From NCBI GenBank assembly GCA_017506865.1, contig JAFCMP010000290.1, positions 620,001 to 684,000 on the forward strand: DNA of 64,000 nucleotides, read 5' to 3'. Shown piece after piece: positions 21,939 to 34,778 of the stretch. Within the stretch, counting starts at the first letter, position 1. Every line of letters begins with the position of its first letter. This DNA comes from Tribonema minus. Taxonomy: Eukaryota; Sar; Xanthophyceae; Tribonematales; Tribonemataceae. The translations under genes were made by a program, and so were the position numbers. The notes beneath the pieces are model-generated. The model was not told the origin of the DNA. It saw nothing but the letters and a program-made list of their open reading frames with translations, and did not search any database.

Positions 21939-24900
21939 ATGCCTGCAGCGAGCCGACGACACGGCGGCAGAGGAGCGTGGTTGACTCCATGGCTGGCATT
22001 GATTGTAGCGCAGACCTTCCTGCTGGGGTCTGTTGTAGCCATTGACCCTCTCTGTCTGTCTGGCAGTGTGCCGTATAACAGACCAGAGAGCCCGGCCTGC
22101 TGCTCGAAGGCTTGTGGAAAGCTCTGCGGCGCCAGGTGAGCACACATCGCGAAACCCCATGTATCAACAGAGTGATCAAACTCAAGTGTCAGCATCAGCA
22201 GCCACCTCAATTGCTGCTGTCATAAAGTACTCAAAGCATGCTAGCTACCATGGCCATGAATTGTCATTTCGGGACATCGATGAATGCTTGAGACCAGTAT
22301 ACCAAACGAAGTAAAAGTTCTTCGAACGCAATTATACCCCCAGCCAGCCTCAGTCTGCAACCCACTCCAGAATGATCAGAGATTGAATGCTGCCTATTTG
22401 CACGCATATCAGCGGCTTCTGATTCTCACCAGACATACAGCATGCAGCATGGTCGGTTGTGAAAAGAAAATGTTGTTTCAGCTTGCATGCCATGTGCACC
22501 CAAACAGTTTTATTTTCTTGGTACGATGGCGTGGGAAGCACGTTGTCTGTAGCCCAAATGCAACTTCAAAGAGGCTTGCAGGCATCGCGCATGCATTGTA
22601 CTCACACATTCTGCGTTGTCTGTCATTGATGTGCAGCTTTTTCAATGCTGTGACAGTAGACACACACCTCCAGCAGTGCTCAACACTGCGTGCACTGCTC
22701 ACACACCGTATAGATGCTGCCGCTCATTGCACTTGTGTGCACACTTCAAGTGTAAAGATTGTGCAGTCATGTGAATGTATTCGATGATGAGACTGCTTGT
22801 AATCATTACCTGACGCTCCTGCGCTTGCCTCACTTCGGTGCGCATCTCGGCATCAAGCGTATCGCCCAATCTCATACTTCAAGTACACCACGCTGAAGTC
22901 GTTTATGTGTGGTGGACTTCCGCCCATGCAGCAACTGCGAGCGGCTGGGCAAGAACAACTGCTGCCCTGCCTACATCCAGGCTGCCAAGAGGTCATGCGA
23001 TCAGTATGATCCGCCCTGCATCAAGAACCTACACGAGGTCAGACCGCTACCCCCCCTCCGCAACTGCCTCATGGCTGGGGGGATACTGGGGGATGATGGG
23101 ATGTCGTGCTGCGCTGCCTCTTGCGGTGTATGGTGAGTCACTTGTTGAACAAGTTGTTGAGGTTTGTTTGTTTGCTTAGTTTGGCATTTGCTGGGACATG
23201 ATGGCATGTCCTGCTGCGCAGCCTGGTGGGGCTTGGTGAGTCATTTGTTAAAGTATTTGTAGAAGTTTTCATATGATTGCAATTGATGAATGAAGTGTGC
23301 GCTTCATGAGCCGAAAACATCTCTTTCCACTTGCTGGCAGAGAGGTTGTCACAAGTGCGCAGCCGTTCAATCTCACCCATCTTGAATTTCACTCGCACAC
23401 ATTGGCACCTTCCTCTACGCTTCCCCGCCAAGTACGGGATGTGGCACAATAGAACGGCAGGTCAAAGCTGTGGCGCAGCACCAACAGTAGTTTCAAACAT
23501 CATGAGCCGATTTGATTGTTTTTTTGCCCTTTTAATGCCCATCGCATGTGACATGCCTCCTCAGGTGTGGCTCTTGAAGCGTCCAATGATTGTCAATTAT
23601 GTATGCATCTTTCAGAGGTTTCTCAACCGCTTATGGTACCGTCTTCTCCTACTTGACATGCACAGTCAGCCGCGGAGCTCATGCTGTAGAGCACTGTGTC
23701 TGGTCCCTTATTAGCCAGAGCCCTTCTGCCCACGCAGATTTTGCCCCAGTACTGAATCGAAATTGGGCGTGTGAAAAGTGGTCAAGAGGTCGTATATGCT
23801 GGTGCTCACTGCGGTGGCGCCGCCTGTATGTATGATGCCATGCTTCATTGTACTGCTGTAGCTGTGGTCAACTTCGTGTGAATCAATTCAACCCATGTGC
23901 TCAAAAATATCTCACAGAAACGTGTTCACAAATGGAAACACCGCATGCTCATTGCCGTCTGCTGATCGCTGCCCCCCCGCAGCGGCGGCGCCGACTGCCA
24001 CCTGCGCGACGGCGGCGCCGACGCCTGCTGCACCGTCACCATCCGCGCCGCCAAGAAGAGCTGCCGCTACTTTAACGCGCCCTGCCTCCGCAGACCCCTC
24101 CCAGGCTACCCCATCGTCACAACACCCCCCACTACACCCCCCACAATTCCCGTCCCCCCCACAACACCCCCTACCATACCCGTCCCCCCCACAACGCCCC
24201 CCACGAATCCCATCCCCCCCACTATGCCCCCCACTCAACCGGTTGCCACTACCCCCCCCACGAATCCCATCCCCCCCACTGTGCCCCCCACTCAACCGGT
24301 CGCCACTACCCCCCCCACCCCGTTGGTCACCACCGTGGCCCCTACTGCACCCGTCATGACAGACCCCCCCTCGCTCCCCCCCACACTATCCCCCACTTCC
24401 TCCGTAACGACCCCCGAGCCCACCATCAATTGGATCCCCACAGATCCCCCCTACCCCGTTCCCACAGTCATCCCTACCGATCCCATTGAGCCGACGCTGC
24501 CGCCCATCGCTACGCCCGGCCCCAGCATCATACCCACGCGGCAGCCGCACGTAGCATCATCAGCGCATGTGCACCGCGACGTCGCCGTGGGAATGTTCTC
24601 GAGAGAGTTCCCGGCGCAGGCGCGTGAGGCCGCCTACGGGCTGCGCATCTTCAGCGACGAGCTGCTGTTCCAGGGCGCACGCGCGCTTGACTACAGCGCC
24701 GTTGCGGCAGTGCTCGACGCCGGCTACACCCCCATCCTCAACATTGAGTTCTGGGATACGGAGGATCCTTCCGACGTGGAGCCGCCGGTGCTCAAGAGGA
24801 TCATACAGGGCGAGTTTGATGATGCGTTGAGGGCGTTTGCGCAGGAGACGACGGTACGCGGCCGCGGCTTCTGGGTGCGCACGCTGCACGAGTTCAACGG

Positions 24901-27900
24901 TGAGTGATGCTGAGCACTGCTGGTTGATTGGAAAGTTGCTGACTGTTTCATGAATGTGGTCCGTGTATTTCTCGAAAGTATAGGGAATGCGTGCATGCGG
25001 CAGCAAACATGTGTTTGTTTCACCGCGGCTTCTGGGTGCGCACGCTGCACGAATTTAATGGTGAGTGGTGCTGGGTGATGCTTATTATAGTTATAAAAAG
25101 TGGTCCGTGTACTGCTGTGAGGTATAGCGATGCGTTTGCGCAGGAGACGACGGTGCGCGGCCGCGGCTGCCGGGTGTGCGCGCTGCATGAGTTCAACAGG
25201 GAGAGATGCTGATTGATAAATGCGGTTCATGTAGGTACTATGGGGATGCGTGCGACAATGTGCGTGTGATTACTGAGGGGTGTGGGTGAGAAAAGGTGCA
25301 TGAATTCAATGGTGAGCCATGCGGAGCACTGCTGATTATTTAAAAAGCGGTGCGTGTACTACTCCGAAGTATGGACGATGCGTGCGTGCGACAGCATACG
25401 CGTGTTTTACTGAGGGTTGTGGGCGCACACGCTGCACAAGTTCTCCGGTGAGCAATACTGAGCGCTGCTGCATGAGTGTGAGAACTTGTGAAGTACATGA
25501 AGTACTCCAAAGTACAGGGATGCACGCGACAACGTGCATGTGGTTACCGAGGGCTTTGTGTGCGAAAAGCTGCACGGGTTCCACTGGTGAGTTGTGCATA
25601 GCGCTGCTGAGATAGCCACGACTGAGCGGTAGCGATACGCTCGATGGAACACATGTACCCGCCATTGACGACAACTGGCAATGATGTGCATGTGCGTATG
25701 TATGCATGCTGCCCCTACAATCACTCATTCGGGTGCGCACATCAGGTACTGCACTTGTTGCAAAAGTGTGCGCTCAGGTTGTCACTTTGTGTCATAGCAC
25801 AAGAGTGCATGGGGCAAAACTGTACGCATAAACAGCAATGAGCAGACTGACTACAACGAGCTCCATGAGCTCATGACTCATCACACAAGCTGCGCAGTAC
25901 GGCAGCGGAGACAGGAATCAGCCCCACACTAGACTGGTCGTTAGTTACGTCTAGTGTGATGCCGGCAGCTTTACGGTTAGGGTTATGAAGCTGATTAGGG
26001 TTAGGGTTAGGCAGCCCCCATGGCTGCATCACGCCTGCACTGCACCGCTGAAGTTCATTCTGACTGTTTCTTGATGATGTTGCGGGCTCACACCTCGTAT
26101 ACTTCAAGTACTTGAAGTATCTGCAGCCAAGTGTCATCAGTCGCACAGCTGGCATGCCCCCCACTCATTTGATGCTCATACGCTTCACACACTCCCCCGC
26201 CGGCGCAATTACGCTCCCTATTGTGACGCACTTCAATGATGACATATGCACCGCATTCTTTAACGTTTATGGCATGGCCCGAGCACAGCTCCCCTGTCTG
26301 AATCAAATAATGAGAAACCAAGAGTGACCAACTTCCTGAGCACTGCCACACGCATGAATGTCAACCCCAATTGTCCACCAATATGCTGCATCATCCGTGG
26401 TGATACTCAGGCGACTGGTACCAGCCATATGTCCGCTAATAATGTCGCCTCGTCTGTGGTGATGCTCAGGCGACTGGTACCAACCATATGCTCACTCATA
26501 ACGTCGTCTCTCGTCTGCGGTGATGCTCAGACGACTGGTAACAAGAGTGACCACCACCTCCTGAGCACTGCCACGTATGAATATCAACCAAATGCCCACT
26601 AATAATGATGCCCCGCCTGTGGTGATGCTCAGGCGACTGGTACCCGTGGGGTATCCTGTACGAGTACCAGGGCGACAGGGGCAATTCGCGCAGCCAGCTG
26701 CGTGACGCATTTGCGCACGTCATCACATTGTTCCGCGAGGAGGGCTCGCCCGTTAAGTTCCAGCTCGACATCAACGCGAACAACGGTGAGATGGATGGTA
26801 AGCCAACAACCACCAGCCTGCAACACCTGCCTCAGGCTGGCGAGCACTTGAGGTATTTGGTGCAGGTGGCGAGTCATATGGAATTTTAACAGGGATGGGC
26901 TTTTTGGAGTTGGCCACGTGTTGACTACAAAACGTCCCCTTGTGATGGTGACCAAGCGCACAGACATGAGTGTGCTTGGGGGTATACTCTTCAATGCTGA
27001 TGTTGATTGTTGCAGCATGTCTTGAGCGTTACATTCCGACACTACCACTGCCATTTCAAGTTCAGCATGTTGTGCTTCAGTTATGCCATGGCAGACTCCA
27101 TGGCTACATGCTGCACACCAGCTCCTTGTTGGTGAATGGACACGAAACAGCACAACATGCACACAATGAAGCTTAGCAAGCATGGAGGGCGCAGCTCTCC
27201 TGTGCTGTTGTGGTTGAGACAGAGTACCACCATCGCCACCAATGCTCACCACAGAGACAGAACATCGCCATTGCCACCAGTGCTCAATGCAAAATACTTG
27301 TTAGTGCTCACCAGCTGGAAAATACTCTGCAATCAGGCTAGGCCCCCACACCACACATGCAATACATACCTCCTCGCCATCACCTGATTCTCACTCACTG
27401 TAGTCTAGCCCCTGACTCGCGACGGTGTGTGCCAGATCACACGCGCACCTTCCAAACTGTGTACGCAGCTTGATTCTGTACTGAATTCCAACATCATGCA
27501 CACCAGTTTCAAGTGACGCGCAGCTCCTACATCAGTCACTCTTCGGTCCGCAGTGCAGGCAGGGGCGACAAGAGGCCATTGATGACACGTGAGTTTCAAC
27601 ATGATGCTTGTAAGTCTCAGCACATGAAGCACGCGATAACGTAAAAAGTGATGCCAAAACTTCCTGTGCCAGAAAGCCTCACAACTCCAACAATGATGCC
27701 AAAACTTCCTATTCCAAAACCTCTTGCAACCTCAACATGACGCAGCTCCAACACACAAGTACACAACTTCAAGAATATTCCAAATACTGCAATGCCCCCA
27801 ATGCAGGCAAGGCCGACAAGCGGCCATTCAGCGCCTTCTGGCCTGGCACAGATGGCCTGGATGCAGTGTCCATCACCTCCTACAACAGGGCCTACTCCAC

Positions 27901-30900
27901 TCCTGACCACCAGTACTCGGAGTCCTTCGCAGCCGGGTTTGCAGATGCATACCAGCAGGTGAGTTGGGGCTACAAGCACCGTGACCCGTGTTGTAGTACA
28001 ATTTACTAGTGGAACGTGCATGCCTGCACGGCTTCGGTATCTGTTGAAGTTGGTACCTGCCTGTGCGGTTATTTCCATGTATTTATGTATGCCTGAGCCT
28101 TTTTGTTGATTACTGCACTACTACTGTAGTAAACGTACATACCAAAGACCATATCACCAATGAGTATGCCCGTGAGATGTGCTGCAGTGAGTTTACTGCG
28201 CTCACAAACTGCAGCCCGACCCTGCCTGTTTCGGTGCTCACAACACACACAACAAGCGCTGCCCCGTTTTGGTTTAAGCACGTTATAACAAGCACTTTGG
28301 CAGGCCAGGATGCCCTTGCAACATTGTCGACCCATGGTCGACCAGCAAGAAACACCAACAATCAACACAAAACCCATTATGGGAACATCTGAGTGTCGGC
28401 TTAAGTGACAAGCTTGGGTGCCTGATAACGTGAAAGCGTTTGTTGCTGCCACAGTCGTCAACTCGCGGCACAGCAGTATGTATGTATGTAGAGGCTGTCA
28501 TGTTGAAGAGGCTGCTACTGCTGCGGAGGGCCTCGCAGTGCAAGATATGTAGAAGTATTGCGTGCTGCGCTGCTTGCCTACCTGCAGCTCGCAAACAGCA
28601 TTTGATGCTTGTGTTTGACGCTTGTGTTTCATGACTATATCTACGAAGTATGCCGCAATAAACAATGTATTTGATGCCACTGCCTCACCCGCCTTTGGGA
28701 TGTCGAACTTCGCCCACTTGCATGTGAGGCCAAGCAGTACATCAAATATATGCCTCTGAGATCCTCTATGGTATACCCTATACCTATGAAAGTAAAGTTT
28801 TGGAACTTCAACACGCCCGCTTATATATTGGAGTGGCTGTTGTTGCTGTGTCTTCTACTGCCATCTGCAGGTTTCTGAGCTCACCGACCTGCCTATCTGG
28901 GTGGCTGAGACAGGTCAGTAAAACTCCAATTTTACCTGAATCATGTGTAACGGTGACCCTTGACGCTGCTGTTGTGCGAACAGTGCACCTAGTTTGCCTG
29001 CGGCTGACTTTGGATTTGCTGTTTGCTGCGTCCCCCCCTGCTGTGATCATGCACATGCAGTCAAAGATATGCAAGTTTTGTAGCTTCGAGTGTCCTCTTG
29101 TTTGTGATGTGATCCCTAAACAGCAAGCCACCCTGCTTGAAGTCGTACGCACACAGCATGCAGCCAGAAGCAGCTGATATGCTGCATACGACACTCATGT
29201 GCCACATGAAGCAGCACAGGTGCTTTGAGCAGCTCTTTACATTTGTCTGCATTCACTGCTGCTGCAACACAACTGCACAGGCGCAATAGCTGGCTGCCCT
29301 GCAGCAGCAGCTCGTATGGCAGCTGTCATGAGAGTGCAACAGCGGGTGAAGAGACGCATGTACAGCCGCGCACGCTGAAGGAAGCGCGCCATTTCAGCAC
29401 CTGATGTTTTGATGTTTCTTGTTGAACTTTGTTGTTGAACTTTCAAACTCCAACTGCAGCCACCTCATCCTCCCACACCGACAAGCCTGCATGGATCCTG
29501 GATGCGTGGGAGTCCATTGCCCTGGACTTTCCCCGCGTGGTCCAGGTGTGTGAAGGTGGAAGTGATCTTGAACTTCATGTTGAGGTTTGATGCGAGAGAC
29601 GGTAAAAGTCGTCACGAAAATGTTCAAGAAACTTATCTGGTTTGACTTGCGTTGCGTCGTCTGACGTGCATTGCATCGTCCAGGTGTACTGAACTTGAAC
29701 TAGTAGCAGTATTAAATCTTTGTTAGTGGTACAGCAATCCCATCATAGAGTGAATACACCAGGCGCCTCTTTTAAACATCAACTTCAAAAGTAACACTGT
29801 CTTACACAAGCTTTAACACCGCAATGCTGCGCCATCACCAGAGACCTGCAAACTTCTCCAAGCACTTCATATGCCCACATTGTGCTCAACACCGATAACA
29901 ACTGCAGCTGCGAGGAGGGCCATGCTTCTCACTCCAGTAGCAACAGCGCAGCTCCTCAGACCTCATATACTTTGCATTTGCCTCAGATGAGAGTCAGCAT
30001 TGCTCAGCATGCAACAGCGCATATATCATACACCATATATCCTGCTCAGCTGCTTGCTGATAGTCATGAGCCCAAGTGCGCCCTCTCACTTTGTGTGTGA
30101 TGCTATCCCCCTGGTATTCAGGTGACATGGTTCCTCAGCAACAAGGTCAATGAGGGCTACCTCACCGACTGGGACCTCAACACTGAAGCGGTGCGTATAA
30201 ACTTCAACTTCGACAATGAGCGTGCCATTCATGAACTTGAGCTGCCACTGCCAAATACCTCGAGAGCAGCTGGCCTCAGGCCTATGTAGGTGCAGCCTCA
30301 CACTCAGCAACATGGTTGTGGTGTCGCTGCACATGGGTGGCGTATGTGTCGTTTTCATTAAGACGTGAAGTTGCCTTTAAATACATGGCTGCACATTGAT
30401 GCAGAGGGTACATACCACTAGGCTATGCGACAGAGTAGCAGGCGCATTTACTGCAGGTATATACCTCTCATGATCTCAGGTTCGTTCCATGACTCAGATG
30501 ACCATAGTATCACTCTGCCGGCAACAAATATCCTCACTCTGGCGGCCACTGCAGTACTTGATTCACCTGTGCTTGAGGGGGGGAAACCCACTGTACAAAG
30601 CCAGTACATCCTCACCGCCCGGGTACCTTGGCACCTTGCAGTACTCTGCCAGGCGTCGCCTGGGGCAGTTTCGTAGTTGTTGAAACAGTTCTCAAAGTAC
30701 CGGTCCATGAGCAGGGGCCCATAAGGTATAGCACAGCACCCGTGATGCTTACAAAGCATACATTAAAGAAGCATACATTAAAGAAGTATACATTAAAGAA
30801 GTATGCTTTAACCTGCAGCCTCCAGCTTGCACTCAATATTACATCGAGCATCATGTCTTGAGTCTTGACCTAGCTTTTACGCCTGCGCCCTGGTTTCTGC

Positions 30901-30963
30901 CTGCAGGATGTCCGCGCCTTTGTGGACGGCTTCCTGCTCATGCGTCAACTCACCGCTAGCTGA
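21939..30963 (+). CDS. Secreted GH26 beta-mannanase with two N-terminal cysteine-rich modules
   Basis: Nine exons, all phases consistent, 624 aa: 21939-22135, 22932-23132, 23983-24899, 26633-26785, 27807-27958, 28871-28913, 29460-29545, 30122-30190, 30907-30963. Residues 1-35 look like a signal peptide with a short charged lead. Module 1 spans about 67-132 (CCPAYIQAAKRSC, ILGDDGMSCCAASCG) and module 2 about 133-170 (CGGADCHLRDGGADACC). A Pro/Thr linker runs to about 328. The GH26 domain follows: VRTLHEFNG with the likely acid/base E436, then DWYPWGILYEYQGD, FQLDINANNG, SITSYNR, and PIWVAETG with the likely nucleophile E553. GH26 enzymes mostly cut beta-1,4-mannan inside the chain. The cysteine modules may bind wall polysaccharide (inference). 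The long intron after exon 3 is packed with copies of its own splice junctions. Confidence 0.9.
23185..23255 (+). repeat. Echo of the GH26 gene exon 2 end and donor
   Basis: GGACATGATGGCATGTCCTG, GCGCAGCC and TTGGTGAGTCATTTGTT repeat the end of exon 2 (23085-23150) with its donor about 100 bases downstream, degenerate but in the same order. Confidence 0.8.
25018..25595 (+). repeat. Five degenerate echoes of GH26 exon 3 end and donor
   Basis: The true exon 3 end and donor (24841-24910) recur at about 25018-25070, 25131-25208, 25290-25320, 25413-25460 and 25548-25595. The second echo keeps nearly 80 exon bases with few changes but has lost the GGTGAG donor (AGGGAG). Others keep GGTGAG with a decayed exon. 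Units are roughly 110-175 bases apart. Confidence 0.9.
25995..26011. repeat. Short interstitial TTAGGG repeat
   Basis: TTAGGGTTAGGGTTAGG, preceded at 25975 by another GGTTAGGGTTA. Too short to be a telomere. Similar two-unit runs occur at 36743-36759 and 45678-45693. Confidence 0.8.
26396..26545 (+). repeat. Three echoes of the GH26 exon 4 acceptor
   Basis: GTGGTGATRCTCAGGCGACTGG-like copies at about 26396-26425, 26455-26485 and 26515-26545 precede the true acceptor and exon start at 26619-26645. Each has the CTCAG acceptor and the first exon bases (GCGACTGGTACC or close), and all are on the intron side. Together with the donor echoes at 25018-25595 both ends of this intron are arrays. Confidence 0.88.
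27552..27590 (+). repeat. Echo of the GH26 exon 5 acceptor
   Basis: GTGCAGGCAGGGGCGACAAG, then AGGCCATTGA repeats the acceptor and first bases of exon 5 (27801-27830) about 250 bases upstream. Confidence 0.65.
30753..30806. repeat. Short tandem repeat of about 15 bases
   Basis: Three and a half copies of AAGCATACATTAAAG-like units in the last intron of the GH26 gene. Confidence 0.85.
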
Positions 30964-32340
30964 GCGTGGCTGCGCAGTGTGTCACATTGACTTGAAGAGG
31001 GAACAGCTTAAACTGCGACAAAAAAAGCGGCGTCAAGTACTGCATCACTTGGCCGCACGTAGCCACTGACATAGACCCCCCGTTTCTACAAACGCAGTGT
31101 ACACGAGCTACCCATGTGTGTCAACAACCGTGTGGTTCTAAGTTGAGATTGAACAGTTGCATGTGCGCGTGCTTGCACACGCTCGTTGCCCCCCTCCCCC
31201 CTCCCCCCCCCCCATGCTTTTTGAGCTAGGTGGCGGCAAATCATTCGGTACCGTGTTGCGTGCCAGCGACTCTATGTTCTCACAGTGGTGTGCGTGTGTG
31301 TGGTTGATGCCATGTACTAAGGCCCCAAGATCAGGGCCTGATACGGTATGCACCTTTGTAGCAGCGGTCGTGCCTTTCGCAAAGACTCGCTCTCTGTGTT
31401 GAGTGACATGTCAGCTGTTCATTGCTCCACAGGCTGCTGGTCAGCCAGATGGTCATTTGTCGTCTCTTTGTTTCCAAGGCCATGTGTGTGCTTTCTGTAC
31501 AATGGACCTGGCGACGTTCAACAAAAACGATTTCAGCGGCTGGGCGCGCCATTGGTTTGATGCTTTTGTCAGTGGCTGACGTGTGCTGCTGCTGCTGCCG
31601 CAACCTGCACCTTGACAACCGTTTTGCGCTTTGTTGCCTGCAGCATCAGTTCCGCAAAGTTGCACACTGCAATCACATGTGACCACGCAATGCTCATGAA
31701 CACATTCACAGAAAGCAAGAAATTGTGGCACTGCTGTCATACATAAACTCAATCGTCTACTGTTCGTATCTGTATGATCCGCTCCTGCCACAAGCGCATG
31801 CATGAATGCATTCCCATTGTTGTTTTAAAACTTACTATGTGGCAAGGTTAGAACCCGAGATCCGTATCTTTGACTTTTGTGAATAGCTCGCAACGGGGGC
31901 AAGCGTCAGCCAGCAAAACTCTTTGGAGCCTTCAAATTCAATCATCATCAAACTTCAAGTTCACGATCAAGTTGGCGCTTGGCATGTGCCTAGCCATGCG
32001 CAGGAGCACAATCATGCCTGTAGAACTTTTATGCAGTTGCACACTTGCAGCTGCAATCAGGAACGCCACCGCAGCCACCAGGATCATGGCAGCAGTGGTA
32101 GACCGGTCATATCTCATTACAACAGCATGATCATGATAGTGTACCTACTTCGTATGATAATGTGGTGATGTGTGCTAAGTGTGCTATGGTAGAGGTGGCA
32201 ACAGCAACTAGTGCCCCAGCTAAGCCTCAGCAACCAAAGCTGCGCAACAAGAAACCAGGTTATCATCAGCCCGCTTTCAAGTGATGACGCACTGCAGCAG
32301 CAGCAGATGGTCTAGATGACACACAGAGCAGCAGCTACTA
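30964..32340. other. Spacer after the GH26 gene
   Basis: About 1.4 kb with the presumed GH26 3' UTR and nothing I can name. A C-rich run lies at 31190-31213. A plus-strand open stretch near 31403-31580 ends in an ATG-led piece at 31502 (MDLATFNKNDFSGWARHWF) that looks protein-like, but it has no partner exons and no family I recognise. Confidence 0.4.
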
Positions 32341-32344
32341 GTAG

Positions 32345-33835
32345 TACTGCGGGCATAGGCAACACAACTGCTCCAGGCCCTACTAGGGCTGCTGCAGCAC
32401 CTGCAACAGGAGAAGCGTCGGCAGGCGGCGCCGCAATCATGCCGGCTGCGACAGCGGCAATGGCGGTGGCAGCGGCCAATGCGGCAGGTGCTGCACCAAC
32501 ACCTGCGGCAGCAGCAACACCACTGGCAGCAGCAGCAACGGCAGGCGGCGCAGCTGCAGCACCAGCGCACGCACCAGCGGCAGCCGTCAATGCAGGCGCT
32601 GCGCGTTCCACACCAGCAATGCTACAAGGCGCAGCGGCAGCAGAGGTGGCGCGCCTGCCCCTCATGCGGACGATCGCCACAGCTGCCGCATCCCTACGTG
32701 CAGCAACAGGTGACAAGCTGGAACATACACTGCCACCAGCGCTAACGCCACTGCAGCAGCAACCACCTACGCAGCAGCCGCCGCTGCGGCCAACAGCAGG
32801 TGGTGGCACTGGTGCGGAGGCTGTTTGCGTACTTGACGCCAGTGCTCTGCAGTTGCAGTGTAGCCTGAAGCGCCCCAATCAGAGTGCGCTTGCAGATGCC
32901 GTCGCTCGCTACCGAGCTTGCAGATAAGGTGGAGGCGGACCTGCAACAGCTGCCGCAGGGCACGCAACGCACGCAAGCACTTGCTCGATTCCGGTCGCAG
33001 CGCCACATGCACTCGATCGGCATGGCATTCCTCAACGAGCCCATGTACTCCACAACGGCTTCGTTCGACGGCCTATCCTGGCAACTGGCCGTCAAACGCG
33101 CCATCGGAGTAGAGGAACAGACGACAGGCTGCAAGCTGTGCGGGAAGTCGCCGGGCGGCACCCTGCATGCACGGCTATGTCAAGCGCCACGCGTCAAGGC
33201 GCACGACACCATCGTCCATAATAGCGTCAAGAGGGCCACGCAGCGCATCCTGCGGCAATACCTCAAAACGGGACTGGTTGACGAGGACTACACGCCGTTT
33301 CTGGGGTCCGCCGGGCCGCCGGGGAGTCGCAGGATGGACATCGTGCTGCCTGCCGACGCCTTCCCGGTGACCGGCTACGACGACCCGACACGCCACCTAC
33401 CGCTCATGGTGGACGTTACCTGCTTCGAGGCACAGGTGGCGTCGCGGGCGGCGAAGACTGCAGCAGACCCTGAGCGATGCTGCCGCGACCAGGAGGCCGC
33501 CAAGACTACCCACTATTCTGGTCATTATGATCAGAATTGCTACAAACTTGCCACTTTGGCAATAGGGTCATTTGGCAGCATCGGGGAGCAGGGGCGGAAG
33601 CTGCTGGAGGCTGTGGCGACGGAGTATGCCAGCAGGATGTCAGTGCCCGGAGGAGCGCGCCCTAAAGCTCTCAAGGGCATCGCCCTGGCGCGCTTACGCT
33701 CGGCATTGTCGGCAGCGCTCCACATGGCGTACTCTGGCCGTGTCATGACACACATGGCAGAATCCAGGGGGGGGGGCACATGGAGGAGGACGTAGGGGAG
33801 GACCCCGAGATGCCATTTGGCGGCGGTGGCGTTTG
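32345..33835 (+). pseudogene. Family A ORF2 remnant with two frameshifts
   Basis: The coding part splits over two frames, 32316-32927 and 32884-33795. A four-base duplication near 32902 (GTCGCTCGC against GTCGC in copy 1) shifts the frame between the Ala-rich block and the CCHC/endonuclease part. Near the 3' end a run of 10 G, against 11 in copy 1, ends the frame early, so the last 18 residues of copy 1 are lost. The CCHC knuckle and the MDIVLP and MVDVT endonuclease motifs are still present in the second frame. No RT core is present. Confidence 0.8.
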
Positions 33836-33948
33836 AGTGGTTGTTGTTGCGACACTTTCAGACTGTCATACGACATGTAGATTCCTTACAGCTAGATGCC
33901 AATCATCTGGGCTTTTTCGCGCCCTGAGCGAGAATTAATAAAAAGTAC
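32345..33948 (+). mobile_element. Non-LTR retrotransposon, family A, copy 2 (5'-truncated, broken)
   Basis: Homologous to copy 1 at 2627-4885 but on the opposite strand. The match starts inside the Ala-rich block (about 32350) and runs to the shared AT-rich end AATTAATAAAAAGTAC. The 3' UTR with the GGGC...GCCC hairpin lies at about 33905-33930. No target-site duplication could be fixed by eye. Confidence 0.85.
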
Positions 33949-34778
33949 TAGTCTACTCCCAGTATCATAATGTCTAATTGTTTCAGAGCTGCAAAGCAAG
34001 CGGCGCAGAGACCACTGCAGAACACCAGAGCGTGGATACAATGGTGGCAGAGCAATTTACTCCAAGAAACGGACACATGAGGATACTGACGCGCAACTAC
34101 GGTGCCGGTAGAGGCGCTCTCGCTGCCGCAGCGGCGCGCACGCGGCGCTGCGTGCTGCGCGCAGCAGGCAGGCAGCGGCGGCGCGGCAGACTGCAATGGT
34201 GATGGCAGCGGCAGTAGCAGCAGCGGTGGCCGTGACAACAGCGATAGCAGCAGTACAGTTTACCACGCGAATGCGATACTTCCGGCGCGGCGGCGGCGGC
34301 AGCAACGACGGCGCGGCGACGGCGGTGGCGGTGGCGCATCCAGCGAGCAACAGCTGCAGTGGGCACACAGGCCTCGTCTCTCTGCAATGATCCACGACAA
34401 CGCGGCGCGGCTCACAAGTGCCGACACAAGTGCCGAACCCGAGGCCATCGACGGTGACAGACTCCATGGGGAAGTGAGGTCCTTCGGGACCTCGAACTTG
34501 AAGCTCAGAGGCTCGATCAATGGGGTAGAAAATAACATACAGAAGCTCTCTATATCCATCTATCTATCTAGTATCGATGATTACAGTATATATATGTAGA
34601 AGGCTCTGTAGCTCGTTAGCATGCGTTGCGCTTAGAGTGCGCCAGACGTCCGTTGAATAATAGCACATGTGCAGATCGGCCAGAAGCAAAGCATCGGGAT
34701 TTTGTGACCCCAGAACGGTTTCTTAAAAAAGGAAAATGTAAAGCGGCTGACTCTCTCTTGTGGCCACCTTCTGGTGAC
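33949..34778. other. Upstream region of the NOX/FRE gene, GC-rich low complexity
   Basis: Holds GCN/GGC-rich low-complexity sequence at 34120-34340, which opens several spurious frames, and an AT-rich stretch with TATCTATCTATCTAG and TATATATATG at 34555-34597. The latter lies about 190 bases before the proposed start codon and might be promoter sequence. I see no other gene. Confidence 0.4.
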
